A stretch of 64,000 bases of DNA from Lactifluus volemus (lineage: Eukaryota > Basidiomycota > Agaricomycetes > Russulales > Russulaceae), in the NCBI GenBank assembly GCA_022376515.1, contig WTXI01000013.1, forward strand, positions 186,001 to 250,000, in the 5' to 3' direction. Shown one piece after another: positions 43,623-56,896 of this stretch (positions are counted from its first letter, which is position 1; every line of letters begins with the position of its first letter). A program made the position numbers and the translations under genes. The notes under the pieces are model-generated. The model did not search any database and had not been told where the DNA came from. It worked only from the letters and a program-made list of their open reading frames with translations.

Positions 43623-46218
43623 TTACTGGACATGGCGCTTGAGAACCGCCAATACCCTATCCCGGAAACCAAAACGGCGTTCCCTTCCTCGCGGCCTAAC
43701 TTTTTGGAGGTCTTCGACTGCAAGTCTGATATCAGGCAAATCACTCAGCCCTGCAGCCACCTTGTCTAGTAGCTTCACGACTTCGTTCTCGATGTAGTTG
43801 GGATAAGTGAAATCAACAAATACACCACGATTAGCGGCTATATCAGAGATGGCTTGAAGAATGACTCGCTGCGTCCAGATGGAGTCTACAGCATGAGGTT
43901 GGTCGTCGTTGGATGTGATGAGCTCGAATGCGCCAGCATAGAAGGTATTGTGGGACTCGTTTGATGGGGACGTGGAAGTCGAGTGTATGTCCCTAAGTGA
44001 GAGCAAATATAGCTCCACCGTAAAGCCAACAGCGCCACCGTCGCGTATGTCAAAGAAACGCCAAAGCTGCCGTTCCATAGGTCGATGGAGCCGCGGGATC
44101 GCGCTTCCTCGTTCCGCGCCTTCTTGTGCATCCTTATGCACGCCCTGTTCCTGGTCGGGGGACATAATCGACTTCGCAGATACTTCAATTGGGCCTGGAT
44201 GGGATTAAGGAGGAAGTCACAAGCGTCAACTGATTGAGTCATTTCTTTAAGGGTATTCCAGGGAAACTTTTTCGGCAACTCGTAGGTGGCTTTCTCAACT
44301 TCAGAGCGGAGATCGGAGATGAGCCTGGAGATGTGTCCCATCTGCTCAAGTTCATGGTCGATCCACTGTCGATGATCATTGTCCTCCTGCCTCTCTGGCC
44401 CACCCCTACCTAAAATTTCCACACGATCCCACACCTCCTTGAAGTGATTGTCTATCTTCCTGGCACGCTCTATCGCCCGGTATTCGCTCAGCTCGAATGC
44501 TTGCAAAACAGTTTGCGCAGCCACCCGTGGCCGTTCGCTGTTCAGCAATTTTCCTGTGATTACTGTTGAAAGACCCGTCCAGTTCGCGGCGAATGATTGG
44601 TTCGAGGCCGTTGTCATTGACCGCCGAGGATGTCTTCCATAACTTTGGTCCTTGAGTAGTTGCCCGATTGTACTTATGTCTCCAAACCAGTGCAACTCGG
44701 CTTTCATGCGGAATACAAACAACGCCACGGCCTCAATACAGGCACGTGAGCGTGCATGGCGCTTATCTTCCTTGTTCACGAAGTGGTATGGGTTGTTACA
44801 CGTTTGGAACAAGTGTCCAACGCGCTTGCAGAGCGCTGGGAAACCCTTCACCTGGAGGATATGAAGATGGGAAGTCGTTGGCGAGCGTGTGAGACCGGGA
44901 GAGGTGGGGAAATTGGCCCTGGTCGGGCGATCGATCCATTTAAGGAAATTCCAAGGTGTCCCGAGGCGAGAGGGGGGATGGAGTAGGTCATAGTCATCGA
45001 TTGCCAGGGATTTATTCGAGTCGATAGTTCCATCGTGTTCTCTTTTTCCCCACACGTGTGCACCCCATCCTGGGTCGAAAGAACCGGGAATGCTCGAGGC
45101 GAGAGATTCCATCTCAACGTCCTCTGTGAGGTCTCCCACCAGCCATGAAATTGCTCGCTGATCGCGATCTTTCCGAGCGGGCATGTTTTCCAGGGCGAGT
45201 TCCATCTGCCCATCTGCCATGTTTTGGCTTACTGGCTTCGGTTTTCCATCGATACGATCCTTGTACAACCTGAAAGGGAGCCCCTGGGCCAAAAACCAAA
45301 GCAGGACAGAGAATGGGCTACGAAGCGGAAATTGCGGATTCCAGACTGGTACGACTGTGGTGATGGCATAGAATATGCAATAGAGGACGATGAAAACAAC
45401 AGTGGGTGCACCAACAGTCACATCCGTATGCACTAGAAAATCGGCAAGGCCAATCATGAACAGGAAGAGAGAAGTGTGGATGAGTGCAGGTACTGCTTCT
45501 GCTATCGCCGACATGTGCCAGTGCTCGACACCTTCATGTAGATATTGTCGGATCCGTGAAAGTTTCAAAGGGTGTTTGTACCGGTGGAAGATTTGCATGT
45601 GGTTGCGGGACCATCGCTGGACAAGGGTCGCGAGGAGTGCAGCGGCCAGACTCAAGACGAGACTTATGAACCAGAACACATTCACTCGTCTGTCTGATCG
45701 TGACGGGTTGGCGGTAAGGCTACTAATGGGAGGCAATGGGGGTGGAGATGGGATGGAGGCCTGTGGAAAAGCAGAAGAGAGCTGTGCTGAGATTTGTTTG
45801 AGCATCTCAACTGATTGTTGCTCATAGAATACCATCTGCTGTGCAGGGGTTACTTGTATGGTCTGAACACGATCGACGATAAAAGGGGTGAGCGCAGCAG
45901 CGAACAAGCCAGCCTACGAGATAATAATCAGTCACGTAGTCACTAGCAAGGTGGAACCCATGTAAACGTACAAACAAAAGGACACCATTCATGCCCTCGG
46001 TTAAAGTCTCAATCTTAGCCTCGTCATGATCTTTAGCTTTTTCAGAATAGAGGGTCCATAAGGGATTGGCATTATCGTTGAAATCTCCGCGATTCTCTTG
46101 TGGCGAAATGAGTGGTCTCAGACCATCAGGAACATTGACAGAAAACCAACGTACCGGGAACGACCCCCGGGCTTGGTTGTGGGTGATTCCGTTCGAGGTC
46201 GTTAATTCGCCGCGGCAT
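43623..46218 (-). pseudogene. DUF6535 membrane protein 3, frameshifted near the C-terminal third
   Basis: Exons 46218-46155, 46096-45972 and 45913-43623, with introns of 58 and 58 nt. The N-terminus reads MPRRINDLER, then NANPLWTLYSEKAKDHDE, and helix 1 is AGLFAAALTPFIVDR. It is the most diverged of the five, with an extra PTRANFPTSPGLTRSPTTSH-type insertion before the conserved KRVGHLFQTCNNPY. After LKYLRSRL the frame is lost. The family text resumes one base off from about 44165 (RLHRPMERQLWRFFD, then GAVGFTVELYLLSLRDI) and runs to 43623, ending VLKRHVQ without the usual long tail. The linker with repeated GAEQG motifs in paralogs is deleted exactly at the break. It may be truncated or non-functional. 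Confidence 0.7.
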
Positions 46219-46429
46219 GGCACAAACGGTGGAATATGAAAGGGCGTGTAGGCGACTGTGTGGAGGGAGAACGGCGGGGCATAGTGATAAAACTGGTTCA
46301 GTGCATCGCGGTGTTCGTGACACGGAAATACCCGAAATTCCGTAATTATGAGAACAAGGTCCCTCTGCCGCTGTTGTGATGGTTCCTGAGACAATAAAAT
46401 ATTGGCACTCAGACTCCGGCAATGAGTGA

Positions 46430-48534
46430 AAATTATACTGTTTTACTATAAGTATTCAACAATCCTTGTTAATCAAAATACTCCAGATGTTGGTTTCTTT
46501 AAATCGCTCCAAATTTGGTCGAGATGCACGCTGATAGTCACTGTTCATGTTTTCGAAGCTGGTTGTCATGAAGGGAAGGGGGTGAAACAGCAAGGGACAG
46601 GCACACGGCTGGTGCAAACGTACTCATCCGTCGGTACTGTACTAGTAGTATAGCATGTTCAGAGATTATGACCACGCGGAGTGCAGAATGCACAACAGTT
46701 TCAATCATTGTTGGTCTTGAACAATTGGTGGGAGAAAAAAAAAAGATGAGCTGTACAAATGAAGTTGTGGCCAGGGCATGGGGAGACTGAGGACCTGTGA
46801 CTGCGGGAGATTTCGGGCCATGCCTAATCGATGAGAGAATTTATATGCTACGGTCCTCGGCAACGTCCAGAGACAGGTTGATAGAGTCTGCAAGCTCATG
46901 ATCTTCCGCTTTGGCTCGCATCCTGCCTTTTGATCTGATCAACCCACATCTTGCGCTCAAGTAGTCAAATGGCCGTATCTCATCGCAATCTGACTGAAGG
47001 TCGCGGTGAAGCTGGAAGTCACGGCGGCCGCGCAGGATGTCGCGATTTTGGCAGTTTAACCGCGGCCTTCTCATCTGAGAAAGGCGCTGAATCAAACGAT
47101 CGGCGTCAGTTGGCGTCAAATCAGCAAGCTCGTCTCTAAGGTGGCGCGGCGCTGTAATGGCTTGCAGAACTGTGCACACTGGGATTGTAGCCCCAATGGC
47201 AACGCCAACATGGACGTGCAGCCATCCCGAATACGGCCGACAGAGGTTGTAAAGTCGTAAAGATGAATACTTAACCACGTGTAGAGGAAGAGAACAATTG
47301 TGAGCAGGATGTTGGGAAATCATGGAAAATAAGCCAGAACCTCCGAGTTGCGGTCGTCCGGGTGGAAGCCTCAGAAACATTCCACGCTGCGGTTGTTGGC
47401 CAAAATTTCACGCACAGAGAGTTCCTAGCGGGTGAGGAAATCTCGGCAGCGTTGTAACATGTTGCGGCAGTGGTGTCTGGATATCTCAGTACATGTGCTC
47501 CACGTAACAGCGGAACTGGCACACACAGCCAAATATCGGCTACTCGAATACGAACTTCAAAGGTGGCCCGACACCCGAGAAAGAACCACCTGTGGCGCGA
47601 ACGTCGATCCCACACCCGAGCCCTATATACCGAAGTCAAGCAAAAGACCGCGGCGGACACGGCAAAACGTACTTATCCCTGGCGCCGGGCCCGGTTTCCC
47701 CAGCAGCCTTCCAGCCATCAGAGGTCCGGAAATCTCCAACACAAGACTGGTCACCGCCCTCCGGCGAAGAGGGAAATCACCTGTGAAGTTCAGAGTCGTT
47801 CAGGGAGCGTGAGGTACTTAAGTTACAAGAGTTTAACAGTAATTTTTGGCCTATGACTTCGACGACGGAAACGGGTCACTCCCGGCGGCCATGGGCCAGG
47901 GCCCCGGAGCACGGCTTTGAGAAAGGAACTCCATCCGGCGATTTCCGCGCTCGTCACACGCGAGGTCAATGAGATTAAGGATGAGAGCGTTGGAGACAGG
48001 GACAGAGTATGATTTTTGATCCTGGAAAAGGGGACCATTTTCAACTGCGAGTGATTCGTATCTTCGTAACAGTAATTTCAACGCTAGAGTAACGTCCAAT
48101 CCGATGACTCAGAGCAATCGCAGGTCTTAGTAACACAACAGAAAACCAGAAATTTGAGAACGACCGAATCACAGAGGCGAAGATTTTGTAACTTTCGGTG
48201 CTAGTTCTCAAAGGCTAAACTGGCCGAGCTGAGTAATTCAGCCTTACGTCACAATTCCCAGGGAGGACGGCGGTAGGTTGAAGGGGTATACCTGATAAGT
48301 TAGATCAAAAAATCCCAAAGATCTTATGGGTGGCCCTGGCCTGTGAGAACACGAGTCCCTTATATAGATGGTTGTTATAGACAAGATGACAGACGACATT
48401 ATTTAAATTTTACTTGTGGCGACTGGGACTTTTCTCTGGAGTAGGTTTACAGAATATTCGAATGACGTCATTTGGATGTTGGCATAATTAAGACGAATAA
48501 GATAAACGACTTGCACTGTAACTCGACCATGATA
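46430..48534. repeat. Duplicated spacer between DUF6535 genes, copy 1 (partner 51420-53220)
   Basis: Matches 51420-53220 in the same orientation, from TCTTGTCAATC-like sequence through CCTCCGAGTTGCGGTCGTCC, GGCGCCGGGCCCGGTTTCCC and CGGAAATC to AAACGACTTGCACTGTAACT at the 3' end of the downstream gene. Gene plus spacer therefore form a tandemly duplicated unit. Short frames appear on both strands, but none is recognisable. Confidence 0.75.
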
Positions 48535-51256
48535 CTAGCGAGATATTCTCAGTTGAATCTGTGGTGATCGGGGAATCATTGAAGCTGGTCGAACGACGAG
48601 GGGCCCGGAGGAGGTACTATTACTAGTACCAGGCGCCACCATCGGGGGCGCTAATGGCCTCGGCAAGTGATGCCTGAGAACATTTAATACATTCTCCCGG
48701 AAACCTGCATAACGGTATCGCGACTTGACTTTTTCGAGATCTTCCACTGCAAGTCCGATATCGGACACATCATGCACCCCCGCAACTACATGGCGTAGTA
48801 TGCGCACGAGTTCCTCCTGGATAAACTTGGGATAACTGAAATCAGAAAAAACACCACGATTGGCTGCTATATCGAGGATCAGTTCGAGAATGAGTTGCTG
48901 CGTCCAGATGGTGCATTCGGTCAAGGCGCGGTTGGATGTGATGGCTTCGAAGGCGCCAAAGAAGGTGTCATGCGAGTCGTCTGATGACGAAGTAGAAGTC
49001 GAGAGAATTTCCCTAAGGGAGACGAGATAAAGCTCTAGCGTGAACCCAACGGCGCTACCTTCACGTAACTCGAGGAGTCGCCACAGTTGTCGTTCCGTGG
49101 GTCGGTACAGACGTGCGACCGGACGGCTCTGTTCCACGGCTTGCCTTGTACCCTGTTCCGCACCTTGTTCCGCACCTGGTCCCCAGCTGGACAAGTCAGA
49201 CCGATCAAATCGACTTCGCAGGTACTTCAATTGGGCCTCGATGGGGTTGAGGAGAAAATCACAAGCATCAACTGATCGAGTTATTGCTTTGAGAGCATTC
49301 CAGGGAAGTCCTTCGGGTAACTTGTAGGAGGCGGTGTCAACCTCAGTATGGAGCTTGGAAATGGGCATTTGGATGCGAGCCATCTGTTCAACTTCATGAT
49401 CGATCCACTCTCGATGGCGCTTGTCCTCCTCTGTTTCTGGCCTATCCACGTGGCGCCTTAAATCTTTATCTAGGAATTCTACACGATCCCACACCACCTT
49501 GAGGGTGTCGTCGATCCTCCGAGCGCGTGAGATCGCTTCATTTGGGGAGTAAGGCTCAAAGCTTAGCAAAACCCCTTGCGCTGCCGCCTTTAACCGTTCC
49601 ATGACCAGCGTTCTTTGGATGATCACTATCGAGAGGCCTGTCCAATTCGCGGCGAATGACTGGTTCGAACCCGTTGCCAATGACAGCCGGGGATGGTCTC
49701 CGTAACCTTGGGCCTTGAGCAGTTCTCCGATCGTTTCTATGTCTCCAAACCAGTTCAAATCGGCTTTCATGCGAAATACAAGCAACGCTACGGTCTGGAC
49801 ACAGGTACGCGAGCGCGTAAGCCGTTTATCCTCTTTCTCGAAGAGGTAAGGGTTGCTGCATGTTTGGAACAAGCGACCAATGCGCGTGCAGAGCTCCTGA
49901 AAACTCTTCACTTGCAGATGAGCAGGACGAGAAATTGTTGGCGCGCGCATGGGAGGTAGAGGGGTGCCAGTGGGGGAGTTGTCCCCAATTGGGATGCCCA
50001 TGGATCCAAGGAGATTCAAAAGAGTCCCGAGGCGCGATGGGGGGTAGAGCGTGTCATAGTTATCGACCGTCAGCCCTGGTGAGTATTCATCCTGGTTCCC
50101 GTCGCTTTCGTTTGTTCTTCTTCCCCATACGCGTACACCCCATTCTGGGTTGAAAGAACCAGGAATGCTTAGGGCAAAAGATTCCATCTCGACGTCCTCT
50201 GTGAGGTCTCCAACCAGCCATGCAATTGCCCGCCGATCGCGATATCTCCGGAGGGGTTTGGTTTCCAGGGCTAGTTCCATCTGTCCGTCTCCCATGTTTT
50301 GGCTCACAGGCTTCATTTTTCCGTCGTGGTCCCTGTACAACCTGCAAGGGAACCACTGGGCCAAAAACCAAAGCATGACAGAGAATGGGCTACGAAGCGG
50401 AAATTGCGGCTTCGAGACCGGTACAATTGTGGTGGCAGCATAGAATGCGCAATAAAGCACGATGAAAAAAACAGTAGGTGCACCAACAGTCACATCCGTA
50501 TGCATTAGGAAGTCGGCAAGGCCAAACATGAACAGGAAGAGAGCAATATGGATGAGCGCAGGAACTGCTTCCGCTATTGCTGCCATGTGCCAATGCTCGA
50601 CACCTTCATGTAGATATTGTCGGATCCGTGAAAGCCTCAAAGGATTTTTGTACCGGAGGAAGATTTGCATGTGCCTCCGGGCCCATCGCTGGACAAGAGT
50701 CGCGAGGAGTGCAGCGGAAAGACTCAAGATGAGACTTATGAACCACAACACATTCACTCGTTTGTCTGACGGTGACGGATTGGCAGTAAGGCTACTGAGG
50801 GGAGGCAGTGGGGATGGAGATGGAACGGAGGCCTGTGGAAAGGCAGAAGAGAGCTGTGCTGAGATTTGTTTGAGCAGCTCAACTGATTGTTGCTCATGGA
50901 AAACCATCTGCTGAGCGGGAGTGACTTGTATGGTCTGGACACGATCGACGATAAATGGGGTGAGAACAGCAGCGAACAAGCCAGCCTAGGAGATCATAAT
51001 CAGACACGTAGTCACTAGCAGGTTGTGGGAAGCATGTGAACACACAAACAAAAGGACACCAGTCATACCCTCGGTTAAATTCTCAATCTTCGCCGCATCA
51101 TAGTCTTTAGCTTTTTCCGAATAGAGGGACCATAAGGGATTGGCTTCATGGTTGAAATCTGTTGTGGCGAAATGAGTGGTATCAGGAGCACTGACAGAGA
51201 ACCAACGTACCGCTTGTTTGTGAAGGATCCTCTGGCATGGAACTTTGCGGCTGCAT
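48535..51256 (-). CDS. DUF6535 membrane protein 4
   Basis: Three exons: 51256-51211, 51158-51046 and 50985-48535, giving 869 residues with no interruption. Exon 1 encodes MQPQSSMPEDPSQTS, and exon 2 starts FNHEANPLWSLYSEKAKDYD. Exon 3 opens AGLFAAVLTPFIVDRVQTIQ (helix 1). Three further hydrophobic helices follow around NVLWFISLILSLSAALLATL, PALIHIALFLFMFGLADFL and FFIVLYCAFYAATTIVPV. A soluble C-terminal region of about 550 residues carries GAEQGAEQGTRQAVEQ, then YRPTERQLWRLLELREG and DIAANRGVFSDFSYPKFIQEE. The basic segment WARRHMQIFLRYKNPLRLSRI after helix 2 suggests a cytoplasmic loop. Function is unknown. It is one of two paralogs whose whole family-type frame is open here, so it may be a working member. 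Confidence 0.75.
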
Positions 51257-51419
51257 GGCACAAATGGTGGAATACGAAAGGGCGTGTGGGCGAGTGTGTG
51301 GTTGGGGAACTTATGAGAACGGCGGGGCGCAATGAAAAGAATGGTTCAGTGCAACGCGGTGTTCGCGCCACGGAAATACCCGAAATTCCGTAATTATGAG
51401 TGAACAAGGTTTGTTCCTG

Positions 51420-53220
51420 AGACAATATTGGCACTCAAACTCCGCCAAAGCGTGGAAATTATACCATTCTTGTCAATCAAAATACTCCAAATTCGGTCGA
51501 GATGCACGCTGATAGACACTGTTCGTGATTATTCCGAGCTTTCGAAGCCGGTCGTCGGATGTAAGGGAGTGAGGAGGCAACAGGAGACCAGGGCACGGCT
51601 AGTGCACACATACTCTTCCGTCGGTAGTTTGGCATGTACAGAGAATGTGACCACGCTGAGAATGCACAACAGTTTCAATCATGATTAATTTTGAACAATT
51701 GACGGGAAAGAACCATGAACTATATAAATGAAGTTGTAGCATGGGAAGAACTGAGGACCTGGAACTGCGGCAGATTTCGGGCCATGCCTGATCGATGAGA
51801 GAACTGATATGCCACGGTCCTCTCGGCAACGTCCTTGACAGGTTGATAAAGTCTGCAAGTTCATGATCTTCCGCTTTGGCTCGCTGCCAGGTGTCCTGCC
51901 CTTTGATGTGGTCAACCCTCATTTTGCACTCAGGTAGTCAAACGGCAGTGTCTTATCGCAATGGCAACGCCAACATGGACATGCAGTCTATCCCGGAGCC
52001 AATGTGGCAGGCAGAGGCTTGTAAAGTAGCCCGAGGAAGGTAACCACGTGCAGAGGAAGATAACGCTTGTGAATAGGATGGCAAATAACCCAGAACCTCC
52101 GAGTTGCGGTCGTCCGGGTGGAAGCCTCAGAAACATTCCACGCTGCGGGTGTTGGCCAATTCACGTACAGAGATTTCCTGGCGGGTGAAGAAACCTCGGC
52201 GGCGTTGTAACATGTTGCGGCAGTGGTATCTGGGATTCTCGGTATATGTAACAGCGGAACTGGCACGCACTCGAATACGAACTTCAAAGGTGACCCGACA
52301 CCCGAGAACGAACCACCTGTGGCGCGAACGTCGATCACACACCCGAGCCTTATATACCGAAGTCAAGCAAAAGACCGCGGCGGACACGGCAAAATGTATT
52401 TATTCATGGCGCCGGGCCCGGTTTCCCCAGCAGTCCAGCCATCAGAGGTCCGGAAATTCAAGACTGGCCACCGCCCTCTGACGAAAATGGATCACCTGTG
52501 AAGTCAGGGAGCGTGAGGTTCAATGACAGGGTTTACAGTAATTTTGGCTATGACTCCGGCGACGGACGGAAACGGGTCGCTCGCAGCGGCCATGGGCCGG
52601 GACCCCGGAGCACGGCTTTGAGAAGGAGCTCCATCCGGCGATTCCGCGCTGGTCACGATGAGAACAAGGATGAGAACGTTGGAGACGGGACAGGCATGAT
52701 TTTAGACCCTGGCAAAGGGACCGGCGCGTGATTCGTATCTTCGTAACCGTGACTTCAACGCTAAAGTAACGTCCAATCCGATGACTCGGAGCAATCGCAG
52801 GTCTTAGTAACACAATAGAAAGCCAGAAATTTGAGAAAGACCGAATCAGAGGCGAATTTTTTGTAACTTTCGGTGGCTAGGGTCGATCTGCACTCTCAAA
52901 GGCCAATTGGCCGAGCCTGAGTAATTCAGCTTACGTCACAATTCCCAGGAGGAGGACGGCGGCAGGTAGGTTGAATGCGTTACCTGATAAGTTAGATCAA
53001 AAAATCCCTGGGCGGCCCTGGCCTGTGAGTACACGAGTCCCTTATATAGATGGTCGTTATAGACAAGATGACACATCACCTGACGACATTTAAATTTTAC
53101 TTGTTGCGACTGGGAATATCTCTAGAGTAGGTTTACAGTATATTCGAATGAGGTCATTCGAATGTTGGTATAATTAAGACAAATAAGGTAAACGACTTGC
53201 ACTGTAACTCGGCCATGATG
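51420..53220. repeat. Duplicated spacer between DUF6535 genes, copy 2 (partner 46430-48534)
   Basis: Same-orientation copy of the 46430-48534 spacer, somewhat shorter through scattered deletions. It joins directly to the 3' end of DUF6535-5, as copy 1 joins DUF6535-4. No gene or RNA is recognised. Confidence 0.75.
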
Positions 53221-55972
53221 CTAGCGAGATCCGCTCAGTTGAATCTGTGGTGGTCGAGGAATCGGGCGATTCATTCTAGCTGGTCGAACGACGGGTCCGG
53301 CGGTTGTTGTCACGGTACCATTACTAGTACTGGGCGCCATCGGGGGCGCTGGCCTCGGCAAGTGATGCCTGAGAACATTTAATACATTCTCCCGGAAACC
53401 TGCATGACGGTGTCGCGGCTTGACATTTTCGAGATATTCCACTGCAACTCCGATATCGGACACGTCATGCACCCCCGCAACTACATGGCGTAGTATGCGC
53501 ACGAGTTCCTCTTCGATAAACTTGGGATAACTGAAATCAGAAAAGACACCACGATTGGCTGCTATATCGAGGATCAGTTCGAGAATGAGTTGCTGCGTCC
53601 AGATGGTGCATTCGGACAGGTCGCGGTTGGATGTGATGGCTTCGAAGGCGCTAAAGAAGGTGTCATGCGAGTCGTCTGATAAAGCAGAAGTCGAAAGTAT
53701 TTCCCTAAGGGAGACGAGATAGAGCTCTAGCGTAAACCCAATGGCGCCACCTTCAACTAAGTCGAGCAGTCGCCACAGTTGTCGTTCCATGGGTCGATAC
53801 AGACGTGTGACCGGACGGCGCTGTTCCACGGCTTGCCTTGTGCCCTGTTCCGCACCTTGTTCCGCACCTGGTCCTCGGCTGGACAAGTCAGACCGATCAA
53901 ATCGACTTCGCAGGTACTTCAATTGGGCCGCGATGGGGTTGAGGAGAAAATCACATGTATCAACTGATAGGGTTATTGCTTTGAGAGCATTCCAGGGAAG
54001 TTCTTCGGGTAACTTGTAGGAGGCGGTGTCAACCTCAGTATGGAGCTTGGAAATGGGCGTTTGAATGCGAGCCATCTGTTCAACTTCATGAACGATCCAT
54101 TCTCGATGGTGTCTGTCTTCCTCTGTTTCTGGCCTATCGAAGCGTTTTGAATCTTTATCTAGGACTTCTACACGATCCCACACCACCTTGAGGGTGTCGT
54201 CGATCCTCCGAGCGCGCGAGATCGCTTTATTTTGGGAGCTAGGCTCAAAGCTCAGCAAAACCCCCTGCGCTGCCAACTTTAACCGTTCCATGACCAGCGT
54301 TCTTTGGATGATCACTATCGAGAGGCCTGTCCAATTCGCGGCGAATGACTGGTTCGAACCTGTTGCCAATGAAAGCCGGGGATGGTCTCCCGGGCCGTAA
54401 CCTTGGACCTTGAGTAGTTTCCCGATCATTTCTATGTCTCCAAACCAGGTCAAATCGGCTTTCATGCGGAATATAAGCAACGCTACGGCCTGGACACAGG
54501 TACGCGAGCGCGTAATCCGTTTTTCCTCTTTCTCGAAGAGGTAAGGGTTGCTGCATGTTTGGAACAAGCGACCAATGCGCGTGCAGAGCTCCTGAAAACT
54601 CTTCACTTGGAAAGGAGCAGGGCGAGAAAATGTTGACGCGCGCATGGGAGTTAAAGAAGTGCCAGTAAGGGGGTTGTCCTCAATTTGGGTGTCCATGCAT
54701 CCAAGGAGATTCCAAGGAGTTCCGAGGCGCGATGGGGGGTAGAGTGTGTCATAGTTATCGATCGTCAGCCCTGGTGGTGAGTATTCATTCGAGTTGCCGT
54801 CGCTTTCGTTTGTTCTGCTTCCCCATACGCGTACACCCCACTCTGGATTGAAAGAACCAGGAATACTTAGGGCAAAGGATTCCATCTCGACGTCCTCTGT
54901 GAGGCCTCCAACCAGCCATGCAATTGCCCGCCGATCGCGATATCTCCGGAGGGGTTTGGTTTCCAGAGCTAGTTCCATCTGTCCGTCTGCCATGTTTTGG
55001 CTCACAGGCTTCAGGTCTCCATCGACACGATCCCTGTACAACCTGAAACGGAACCCCTGGGCCAAAAACCAAAGCATGACAGAGAATGGGCTCCGAAGCG
55101 GAAATTGTGGTTTCAAGAGTGGTAAAATTGTGGTGGTGGCGTAGAAAATGAAATAGAGCACGATGATAAACATAGTAGGTGCGCCAACGGTCTTGTCCGC
55201 GTGCATTAGGAAGTCGGCAAGGCCGCACATGAACAGGAAGAGAGCAATGTGGATGAGCGCAGGAACTGCTTCCGCTATTGCTGCCATGTGCCAATGTTCG
55301 ACACCTTCATGTAGATATTGTCGGATCCGTGAAAGTTTCAAAGGATGTTTGTACCGGAGGAAGATTTGCATGTGGCTCCGTGCCCAACGTTGAACAAGGG
55401 TCGCGAGGAGTGCAGCGGAAAGACTCAAGACGAGACTTATGAACCACAACACATTCACTCGTTTGTCTGACGGTGACGGGTTGGCGGTAAGGGGAGGCAA
55501 AGGGGATGGAGATGGGATGGAGGCCTGTGGAAAGGCAGAAGAGAGCTGTGCTGAGATTTGTTTGAGCAGCTCAACTGATTGTTGCTCATAGAACACCATC
55601 TGCTGAGGGGGAGTGACTTGTATGGTCTGGACACGATCGACGATAAAAGGGGTGAGAGCAGCAGCGAACAAGCCAGCCTAGGAGATCATAATCAGACACA
55701 TAGTCACTGGCAGGGTGGGAAGCATGTTGAACGTACAAACAAAAGGACACCAGTCATACCCTCGGTTAAAGTCTCGATCTTTGCGTCATCGTGGACTTTG
55801 GCTTTTTCTGCATAGAGGGACCATAGGCGATTGGCATTATCGTTGAAATCCCCATGAGGCTCTTGTAACAAAAAAAATGAGACTTTCAGGAATAATAAAG
55901 GCAGCGAATTAACGTACCGGATGAGCCTGAGACTGCCGAGTTCGGCTGTTGAGGTTCGTTGATTCGCGGCAT
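53221..55972 (-). CDS. DUF6535 membrane protein 5
   Basis: Three exons: 55972-55918, 55861-55737 and 55677-53221, giving 878 residues, fully open. Exon 1 reads MPRINEPQQPNSAVSGSS, and exon 2 has GDFNDNANRLWSLYAEKAK. Exon 3 has four hydrophobic helices as in paralog 4 (AGLFAAALTPFIVDR; WFISLVLSLSAALLATL; LIHIALFLFMCGLADFL; FIIVLYFIFYATTTILPLL) and the same long soluble part, ending ARMNRPIPRPPQIQLSGSR. The alternating GAEQG linker and the DIAANRGVFSDFSYPKFIEEE block are preserved. It is close to paralog 4, consistent with tandem duplication of gene plus spacer. It is divergently oriented to STAND gene B, 924 bases away, so the two may share control elements. The molecular role of the family is not known to me. 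Confidence 0.75.
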
Positions 55973-56896
55973 GGAGCGAAGAATCACAAATGAAAAGTCA
56001 AAGGTCCAAATGAAAGGGCGTGGGGGTGGGGAGGAGAAAAGCCCCAAGTCGGCAGTACCACTGTTTAAGTAACACAAGATGGCGCCAAGAGTTTATGGTG
56101 CCAAGAGCGAGTTAGCTCATCATCGCCACCCATATTCGTTGCCGTAATAGCTATGCAATAGCTATGCAAGCGGTTGGGACTGATAATTCTGCTACCAAGT
56201 GCCTCTTCGTTTCCTGGTTCCCCCACACCAAACAACGGACTCTGGAGACTAAGTGCTTGGAAACTTGGCAAAAAAGTGTCTCGGAAAAAAAATTATTTGC
56301 TTGTTGAAGGACATTTGCTTTTGTCCACAGTTACACTTGTTGAAGTGCGTTGACAGAGTCATTCAAGTTGTTCCTGGGACAATATTCGATCCCCGTTTGA
56401 CACATGGTACAATCCCAATTTTCATCAGACATATCGAAACTCCGCTGGCAATGACCTCAAGACGGTACTGGGACTGTCTTGGATGAGTTAACTATTCGAC
56501 ACAAAGTTTCTGGTTTTCTTTAATCATTCCAACGGCTCGCTCATGTTTATTCCGAAAATTTTAAACCTCGCCTCGGCATATTCCGTGCTGGGGATTTCCA
56601 AAGGGATTCCCCATAGCCTCTCCGCTTTATTATCCGATAGATGACATAATCACTTTCTCACTGCCCCAACCCCAACAGATTCAAGGTCTTTGAAGAGGGA
56701 AATTTGCCACGAATGGAGGCCTGGAGACAAATCAGATTGCTTAACTTTTATACGTAACTGTGGACGTAGGGCTGATGTATGCCCATAAAAGGATAGATTT
56801 ATCTCTTGTCAAAGACGCACTGCCCCCCCATGCTCAGCTCTCTTCTCTCTCTCACTGCGCTCTCCCACTCTCACTGCACCTTCCCATATTCCTACA
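55973..56896. promoter_or_regulatory. Shared divergent promoter region of DUF6535-5 and STAND gene B
   Basis: The 924 bases separate two divergently transcribed genes and contain no recognisable coding sequence. The right 130 bases, a pyrimidine-rich leader with repeated CTCTCTCAC-type words before the ATG, are also present upstream of STAND gene A. ATAAAAGG at about 56784-56791 is a possible TATA element for gene B. No equivalent DUF6535 neighbour exists at gene A. Confidence 0.5.
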
